64,000 nucleotides of DNA from Larimichthys crocea (Eukaryota > Chordata > Actinopteri > Sciaenidae): the NCBI RefSeq assembly GCF_000972845.2, contig NC_040028.1, positions 12,992,244 through 13,056,243 on the forward strand. The letters are read 5' to 3'. Shown here piece after piece: positions 57,430-64,000 of the stretch. Below the pieces are notes generated by a model. It did not search any database and had not been told where the DNA came from. It was given only the letters and a program-made list of their open reading frames with translations. The position numbers and the translations under genes were made by a program. How positions within the stretch are numbered: the first letter of the stretch is position 1; the number at the start of each line of letters is the position of its first letter.

Positions 57430-58725
57430 TTCTAAATTCTGGTGTCAAAGTTTTTTTTATTTAATTTGTATAACCTTTTTACCTATGAAAATGTTCACTA
57501 ATTAACTAATTACAAGCAGTAAATGCCATTAGATGCCTGTGACATTGAAATCCATTTAAGTGCTAATGTCCACTTAAATCATAGTCACAGTTAGTTCTTT
57601 AATTTCTCTCATACAGAACACTCCCAGTACACATGGGAACACTTTATAGCAAACTTACTGGTACCACAATATACTGTATATACAATACATAATTTCGGGT
57701 CAAACATGCCTCTGTACAAAATGTACTAAATTGTGCATCAAATTGCAGAATAAAACTAATTTACAGTTATATAATCAAAATTTCTATATTATTGAGACAG
57801 CACATTGGGTTAAGTGTGTCTGTTTTTTTGTTTGTTTGTTTTTTGTCTTTCATGTTTTCATTAAGAAAACTAAAATTAGTTTGTGTATGCTTGGCTACTT
57901 TTCTGTCCTCCTTCCTCCTTTGGCTACTACTATAATAACCAACTTAAGAGTGCAAGATAGGTGCGGCATAAAAACTAAACTAAATATTAAAAATAAAAGA
58001 CTGGAGGGTGGCCGGTTCAAGCACAACATGGGTCAGTCAATACAGGAACAGCTATCTCCTCAACAAAACAAGCTAACATAAAGAAGGTCATTTCCAGGAC
58101 TGAAATGTAGTTATTAGCTTGTTTCTCTAAAACTGGAAAAGCAGCATTGCAAAATGAATTATATATGATGAGACGGAGAGTGGGTGGTGGCAACTCACAC
58201 AGTTATTTCAGCCTATCATTTCTGAAAGTTGCTAAATGTAAAGGCTTTACAAATTTTGTTAAATCTTAGACCAAACCACACAAGAAAATACCTGACTAGA
58301 CTAACAAGAACAGAACAGTTTGTACGTGATCATAATGTGTATATTCCTCTTTAGCTGTACAGAAGACTTGTCAGCTGTTCTTCCTGTGGTTCCATTAACA
58401 ATATGCATCCAAAACATGCAGTTCAAACCCAGGATACAATAAAACTAAACAAAAAATAGATCCACTTTAAAAATAATGTCATCAACTTACTGAAATCAGT
58501 ATCAGTGAGAGCCCCTGGGCCTGTTTGCCGGCCACAAGAACATCATATTATTTATGTTCAGTCTGCTTCTAAGTCTGGTCTTAGTGGTGGTCATGGCAGA
58601 AAAATATGACGTTGGGAACGGGAGCAGCGTCTTCAGAGCGAGCGTGCTGATCTTGTTGTATTCTCTATCAAAGAGTGTTTATAGTCCTCCATCATAACTG
58701 AGTTCAATCGGGGGGTTGGGGACCA
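57430..58725. other. Intergenic stretch, no gene seen
   Basis: AT-rich sequence with a (TTTG)n-like run near 57826-57843. No exon or clear repeat recognised. Confidence 0.45.
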
Positions 58726-58729
58726 CTGT

Positions 58730-59181
58730 GCTAGACCACTGTTTGGATTGCTGAAGGAGTGCAGATGCCAGCCTATCTCAAAGTTGCCTGGTGACCAGGG
58801 TCGAAGAAACTGAATGTTGGCCTCCTAGACATAATAGATTAACTAACTGTTGATGTTGTGTTAACATGAACAGACAACAGTGGCTTTAGACTAGAATGTG
58901 CTGAAGGTGAACACTAACATGGGTAAAAACATTCCCTTTGACTATTTTTGGGCGTATATTATTTGTGGCGTCATCTGTTAGGGTTAAGTAAGTCTGGCCA
59001 CCAGTGTGAGTTGGGCAGAATAGAGACGGACTCATATGCATACCTTATTGTATGTGAAGATGTCTTTGATTCTCCCTGATCAAGCTTCAATAAATATTAC
59101 AGCATAAGACATCAGAGGCTCCTGAACACTTTATTCCTTCCTGACCTGGTGCCATTGATTTCAGCAATTTCTCCACAACAG
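58730..59181 (+). mobile_element. LTR-like repeat related to the solo LTR at 22.8 kb
   Basis: From about 58770 to 59181 this matches the minus strand of 22756-23237 at moderate identity. Shared features are gcctcctagacataatagat, gcttcaataaatatta (polyadenylation signal), agacatcagaggctcctgaa and the end ttcagcaatttctccacaaca minus its last base. The left end is not clear and no target duplication was found. Confidence 0.55.
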
Positions 59182-60029
59182 CTTGTAATTGAGGGCATTG
59201 CAAAAGAACTGGAGTATACTACATGGAGGTGTTGGAGAGAGAGTTAGAAGCTTTGACAAAGCTGTCTACTCATGACTGCCATGAGCCTGTTAAAGTGGTT
59301 TCATCCTGGGACAGGCATCATCTGTGGAGGTGCCTCTAGGATGAAACATTGGAGCAGGCAGACGCCTTGGTTGTTGCCCAGTTGGAACATTGCGACATCA
59401 GTGGATAGTGAGTTGGAGGGTCACAGCCAGCTACCCCAACCACCAAATGTTGCTACACAAAGACACAGTCTCAGGGCCCTCGTCTCTAAAATTACTTGTT
59501 TTGCACCCCAAAGCACCTCAGTGAGGCTACGCAGTTACAACAGCCACCATGAAGTATGCAACAAGTAACCAATCACTCTTTACAGAGGATGACATTATTG
59601 ATATTATTGTTCCTGTCACTTCTTCCTCCTCCTAATGCAATTTCATTCTTCCTCACAAAACCATAGAAGACACCACATACTATTACCCACAGACTCACCG
59701 CCCTCCCCTGCCTCACCCCCTTACCTTCATCTTCCTCTTCCTTACCACCTCCTCCACCTAATCTGTGTGTGGCAAATGGAGATGATTCCATCCTGGACAA
59801 CCACAGAGCTGAGTGACCTATTACAGGATGATCCAAATGTGGTCCCTTCGACTCATCCCAACATCTCTGGAGATAGAAATGGGGATGTCACCCCAGCCAG
59901 GGTCCACAAACTCAAAACGGCAGACCTACTGGACATGTTAACACAGCTAGAAAAATACAGGATTGGGGTCTCTATTGGAGTCATTATCAGGGACTCTGTG
60001 TGGAGAAAATTATTTTGTCATTTGCCCTA

Positions 60030-60205
60030 AAGAAACAGAAACCTCCGCTGTCCTTATTCTGTTTGACTCATCAGCTACCTTTGACACAGTTAACCAACAC
60101 ATCCTTCTCTCTATATCATCATGTCTTAAGCATGGGCATCTCTGGCTTGTTTTTTTCTGGTTTGAATGCTACCTCACAGACCACTCTTTCTTTTACACGT
60201 TGACA
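60030..60205 (+). mobile_element. L2-like LINE reverse-transcriptase fragment
   Basis: A plus-strand frame reads SAVLILFDSSATFDTVNQHI and then FFWFECYLTDHSFF. These match the RT motifs A and following region of L2 elements (FDTVNH, SWF.SYL). It is short, isolated and diverged. The sequence upstream (59180-60030) has open frames that I do not recognise. Confidence 0.65.
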
Positions 60206-60379
60206 TCAACATCAAATATCCAAACTTGTCTTATTATTGCTTCACAAACAAAATGACACTTGTAAAAGTAAGAGCACAGGCTGAAAGCCTCTGGATTGTC
60301 AAACTGGATACAATGTATCTGAGTGGCATGAACCATAAGTAATTTTAACTGAACTGAACTTAAACTAACTTCTTTTTTC

Positions 60380-60565
60380 TTAAGATATTTTTTTGGCCTT
60401 TTCAAGCTTTATTTTGATAGAGACAACTGAAGAGTGACAGGAATGTGGGGAGAGAGAGAGAAAGAGATGGGTAATGACATGCAGCAAAGGGCCACAGGTC
60501 GGATTCAAACCCTGGGCCACTGCGGCTAGGACTGAGCCTACCAACTGAGCTAAACAACACCCCTA
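60380..60565 (-). mobile_element. tRNA-derived SINE
   Basis: On the minus strand it starts near gggtgttgtttagctcagtt (A box), has the B box gggtttgaatccgacc, a pyrimidine-rich body and ends with aaggccaaaaaaa. Same family as 51524-51735. Confidence 0.75.
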
Positions 60566-60599
60566 CGTCCCCCTTATTTACCATTTATAAGCACCACAG

Positions 60600-61090
60600 T
60601 TAATCAGTGGTTTATAACACACTATAATGTAGTTGCAAGCAGATATAAGTATTTATTAATAAATATTATGAAAACCATACCTTGGTTACTGGTTGTGGGA
60701 CATGTGGGCACCTATAAGTGGAGTCTGCTGTACAGTATAATGTACAGTTAACCATTGCCGTAATAACATAAAATGGTCTTCACAGAAAAAGTTGTTCACA
60801 AATAAATGTACATTACATTAAATTACATAAAGTGTACTTATAGCTGCGTACAACTACATTGTATACATAGGAATGTCTGTTGTCTGTTTTGGTCAGTCTC
60901 TAAATCCACTCACCAATCCGAGGGCTGCACAGTGTTTGAAATGTTTAAAAGAGACTATTGTTTGTGACTCTTTTTTGAAGCTTCAAAAATGCTCATTGTA
61001 TTGACTTCCCTGTGGAAAAATCCATTCTAAAGTCTTTTAGGGGACCCAGTTGTAAATGTAACAAATACCCCTCAGCCCTCTATAGGCCTC
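60600..61090. other. Intergenic stretch, no gene seen
   Basis: AT-rich, no exon or repeat recognised before the next crystallin promoter. Confidence 0.45.
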
Positions 61091-61099
61091 TACACCATG

Positions 61100-61163
61100 T
61101 TGCTGGTTCAGGATTTTACACAATTGGAGCCACAGAATCTTTGAGTTTGGTCAGGTATAAAAG
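61100..61163 (+). promoter_or_regulatory. Promoter of the 61.2 kb crystallin
   Basis: TTGCTGGTTCAG (61100-61111, Maf-like), ACAATTG (61120-61126, SOX-like) and TATAAAAG (61156-61163). The ATG lies 64 bases beyond the TATA. The promoter looks intact although exon 3 is broken. Confidence 0.55.
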
Positions 61164-61226
61164 TGACAGTTAAACAGGACCAGCATCAGCATCGCAGTTC
61201 TCTGAGGAACTAACACAACCATAACC

Positions 61227-61930
61227 ATGGGCAAGGTAAGCACGCTCATCTCACCAACTGTTGATTGATTAATCAATTCATCAATATATTCCTTATATTT
61301 TGGCCTTTTTCAGGTCATCTTCTACGAGGACAGGAACTTCCAGGGTCGCTCCTGGGAGTGCATGAGCGACTGCTCTGACTTTTCCTCCTACCTGAGCAGA
61401 TGCCACTCCTTCAGGGTCGAGAGCGGCTGCTTCATGGCCTACGACCGTCCCAACTACATGGGAAACCAGTACTTCATGAGGAGGGGCGAGTACTCTGACT
61501 ACATGAACATGTGGGGATGGTCTGACTGCATCAGGTCTTGCCGTATGATTCCCATGGTACACCAGGATTTTCCTTCTCTAGATAGTATTTCCTTCACATA
61601 TCTTTGAACAGTTGTCTGATCTTTTGTTTTGTTTTTCATGTATTTTCTCTACAGCACAGAGGCCAGTACAGGATGAGGATCTATGAGAGGGAGAACTTCG
61701 GTGGTCAGATGTATGAGATGTGGACGCTGTGACAACATCATGGACCGTTACCGATATGAACAACTGTATGTCCTGCAACGTGATGGACGGCCACTGGCTG
61801 ATGTACGAGCAGCCCCACTAAAGGCAGGATGATGTCACTCAGGCCTGGAGAGTACAGGAACTTCATGAACATGGGCTGGAGCGGCTCCAGGTTCATGAGC
61901 ATGAGGCGTGTCATGGACTCTTGGTACTAA
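61227..61930 (+). pseudogene. crygm2: Gamma-crystallin M-type with indel-ridden exon 3
   Basis: Exon 1 (61227-61235, ATGGGCAAG with GTAAGC) and exon 2 (61314-61556, 81 codons, [15 protein letters not shown] and [17 protein letters not shown]) are perfect. Exon 3 (61655-61930) starts well ([18 protein letters not shown]). It then has, against its paralogues, two one-base losses near 61716-61726, a one-base gain near 61754, a two-base loss at cactaaagg (61817-61825), and a compensated gain and loss near 61834-61840. The first shift meets TGA about 15 bases later. The net change is -3, so the last part is back in frame and ends MRRVMDSWY. Promoter and polyadenylation signal (61981-61986) are intact. 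This is a very young pseudogene or a patch of poor sequence; an intact gene is quite possible. Confidence 0.8.
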
Positions 61931-62124
61931 ATGCGCTCTGTGAAATAGCACCAAAATAAGTAATTGCTGCACTAAGAAATAATAAAACTTTTTTGACAAA
62001 ATGTTTTTAATTGTTGCATCATTTATTACAGTACTTGATTGCGGGAGCTGTTAGTGCACATCTTCTACATACTTGGCTGTTTATTACATCCAAGAATATT
62101 CTTTACTCCTGAAAATAATTGAGA

Positions 62125-62505
62125 TTACCTCTGAAACCCAAATTTGGAGCTTGTTCCACAGAGAGCAGCTTGATGGCTAAAGTTTCTTGCTCCCAGTCTA
62201 CCTCTGGAGACCAGGAGGACCCCAACCAGTGTTTTATTGGTGTAATAGTACTGTATGTAATGTACTATGAGCTCTTGAAGATATGATGGCATCTGACCAT
62301 GAAGAGCTTTATAAGTAAGGACAATTTTTTTTTTATTATTTGATTCTGTTCTTTATTTTACAGGAAGCCAATGCAATAAGCGAAAATGAGAGAATGCTGA
62401 TGTTGTCAATACACATGCTGCAGCATGAATCAACTGCAAAGTCCAAAGGGAGTTATTGGGATACCTGATTATAAGGAGTTGCAGAAATCCAGCCTAGAAA
62501 TAATG
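62125..62505 (+). repeat. Ancient dispersed teleost repeat
   Basis: Phrases such as ggagcttgttccacagagag, gaagagctttataagtaagg, attttacaggaagccaatgc and gttgcagaaatccagcctag are widely dispersed in fish genomes, recognised from memory. The class is not settled. No reading frame. Confidence 0.5.
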
Positions 62506-62571
62506 TTACCTTTTATTGTGTTTTGTAATGTTATGTAGGTAAAAAAACAAACAAAAAAAAAACATCAGCAG

Positions 62572-64000
62572 CAACGAGCTACAGATGTAGCAACTTAAAA
62601 GTTCCCGTGTTTCCGTGACGGAACCGTGACGGGACCGTGGCTGGTCCGTCACAGGTCCTGTCAAGGTCCTTGGCTGGTGCGTGACCGAAATGTAATCCCC
62701 CGCGATGACGTAGTCAGTGAGGCCCCGACTGGAAACGCCCCTAAGCAGTCTGTGTGAAAACCAGCTGCAATGCCTCATTTGTCCCCGGGAGGAGCAGCGT
62801 GATGTTCCGCTCTCACCGTCGACTGTCTAAAGACACATCTGAAACGATACGCCGGGGTGAGCTGATCAGCTGATCAGCGGATCAGTTGATGGAAAAAAAA
62901 AAAGTTGTGATAAGATAACACTGAGGCAGCAACAAGAACATGCCAACATAAACGCGTTATTAAAGAAAACTCCGCTCGTAACGTCCGTAACATAGCCTAG
63001 ATGTTGTTGATTTAAACAGTGACCATGGCTAATGGCGTAAAGCGCAAATCGAAAGAATTACGGGTGAATCAAGTATGAAAAAGTCAAGTATTTTTGGTTT
63101 TATAAAGTTTGCCGTATAGCTTACGAAACCATCAAACATTTATTTAGGCATTCCATGAAAGACTTTATTCGCAAGGGGCTAAGCCAGGCACAAAACGGAG
63201 CTCGTCGAGGACATACAGACGTTTTGGCAAAGGAGAGTCACCGTGGACTTTTGCAACAGACTTCTCTCTGGACTTTAAAAAGCTGTGCCGTGTGTTATTA
63301 TTAATGGAGGGAGGCATAGTGGAAATAAAACAGTGGTGTCCATGTAGAATAAAAACATAACATATATACTGCAAACTTTATTAAGACCAAACATACTTCA
63401 CTTATTTCCATACATATTGTAACGGGCTGTGTATACCTGTGGCTGTTGAGTTGTGTTCAGTAAGTTAGGCTGCGTGTATGGGGTGACGCCTGGGGGGGTG
63501 CGTTGTTAGAGGCTTGAGCCTGTCAGTCATGGCAGTTGCCATGGCGATGGGGGCACGAAAGAAGTAGCTAATGTTAATGTTATAGGCTGCTGTGCTTGCC
63601 TGGTTTTATTGTTTTTTTGCCGTTGGCTACGCCACAGGAGCCTTGTTCCAGATTAGGAATAAAGTCCAGCAAAACCAGTTGCTTCGTGTTTCATTGTTCC
63701 GGTCACTACAATATTCTTTCCATTTACGCCATTTCGCTATGGAATGGACGAAAATGAAAAGGAGTCATTCATGTTCATGAACACACTCAAATCACAAGGC
63801 TACTGTATAGTATGCAGTACTCAAACCAGCTGCATTCTCCGCTCTGTGATCTGTGACCCTGGGAGACCAAAAAGCCCATCAAGTGCAAACAATGAGATGC
63901 TAATGGGTTTGTATGGTTTACCTGGCCTAAGCGTGCACTACAGTAAATACCTGCATAACAAAGGGCTTCCAAACGCTCGTCTCTGCAGCTCTATGTCGCA
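62572..64000 (-). mobile_element. Inverted relative of the 26.5-30 kb composite element, cut by the window end
   Basis: The terminus acagatgtagcaacttaaaa and the tandem ccgtgacgg sequence match 29755-30028 in reverse. Further inward, 62.9-63.1 kb matches 29.5-29.6 kb and 27.8-27.9 kb in reverse. Sequence at 63360-63417 and 63711-64000 matches 28135-28440 in direct orientation, so the internal arrangement differs. It contains a solo LTR and is truncated at the window edge. Confidence 0.65.
63418..63710 (+). mobile_element. Solo LTR with 4-bp target duplication
   Basis: The 293-bp segment starts TGTAACGGG and ends GGTCACTACA. It is flanked by ATAT on both sides (63414-63417 and 63711-63714). 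The related sequence at 27.88 kb lacks it and reads straight through (ccataattcttccatttacg), which shows the empty site. It has an AATAAAG signal (about 63657-63663) near the 3' end. No internal genes remain. Confidence 0.8.

Noticed and set aside
59635..60030. 131-codon frame at 59.6-60.0 kb
   Set aside because: Proline/leucine-rich from CT-rich sequence and next to an L2 fragment; probably LINE-derived, but I found no recognisable domain.
61293..61562. Minus-strand frame of 89 codons, similar to one at 56702-56998
   Set aside because: The similarity only reflects the conserved crystallin exon 2 on the other strand.

Overview
The window is a piece of a ray-finned fish genome, most likely a percomorph teleost. 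It holds short-exon gamma-crystallin lens genes of the methionine-rich M type, which are known from fish. The repeats also fit: a Rex3-like RTE LINE, L2/Rex1-like LINEs, tRNA-derived SINEs with a polypyrimidine body, a Tc1 relic and hAT/foldback elements. The only clear cellular genes are gamma-crystallins. Each has the standard layout: a 9-base exon 1 coding Met-x-Lys/Arg, an exon 2 of about 243 bp (Greek-key motifs 1 and 2) and an exon 3 of about 276 bp (motifs 3 and 4).

Layout. 1-7.4 kb: no gene recognised. 7.7-10.5 kb: a broken S-type crystallin on the minus strand, surrounded by transposons. 11.6-25.8 kb: a gap of ten Ns followed by two copies of a roughly 7 kb block (Rex3-like LINE, palindromic minisatellite, hAT MITE, solo LTR, one minus-strand S-type crystallin). 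The copy beside the gap is full of one-base deletions; the second has an intact crystallin. 26.5-33 kb: a composite DNA element with a BEN-like reading frame, then a 5'-truncated endogenous retrovirus on the minus strand. 33.5-34.8 kb: another broken S-type crystallin on the minus strand. 35.9-46.6 kb: a 3,498-bp unit carrying one M-type crystallin, present twice in full plus a partial third copy; an L2/Rex1-like LINE sits inside the second copy. 47.5-49.3 kb: nested foldback elements. 49.8-62 kb: four more plus-strand M-type genes, the last with a broken exon 3. 62.1-64 kb: old repeats, an inverted relative of the 28-30 kb element and a solo LTR.

The S-type genes all lie on the minus strand (left) and the M-type genes all on the plus strand (right), diverging near 34.8-37.2 kb. 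The M-type genes share a compact promoter: a Maf-like half site, then a SOX-like core, then a TATA box, within about 65 bases. This fits co-ordinated lens-fibre expression. The products are structural, so the genes work together by supplying closely related monomers to the lens. I found no operon, pathway, CRISPR array or RNA gene. I also found nothing I would call a new biological system. The items most worth checking are the shared promoter module, the recent triplication and its broken copies, and the suspicious 7 kb duplication beside the gap.
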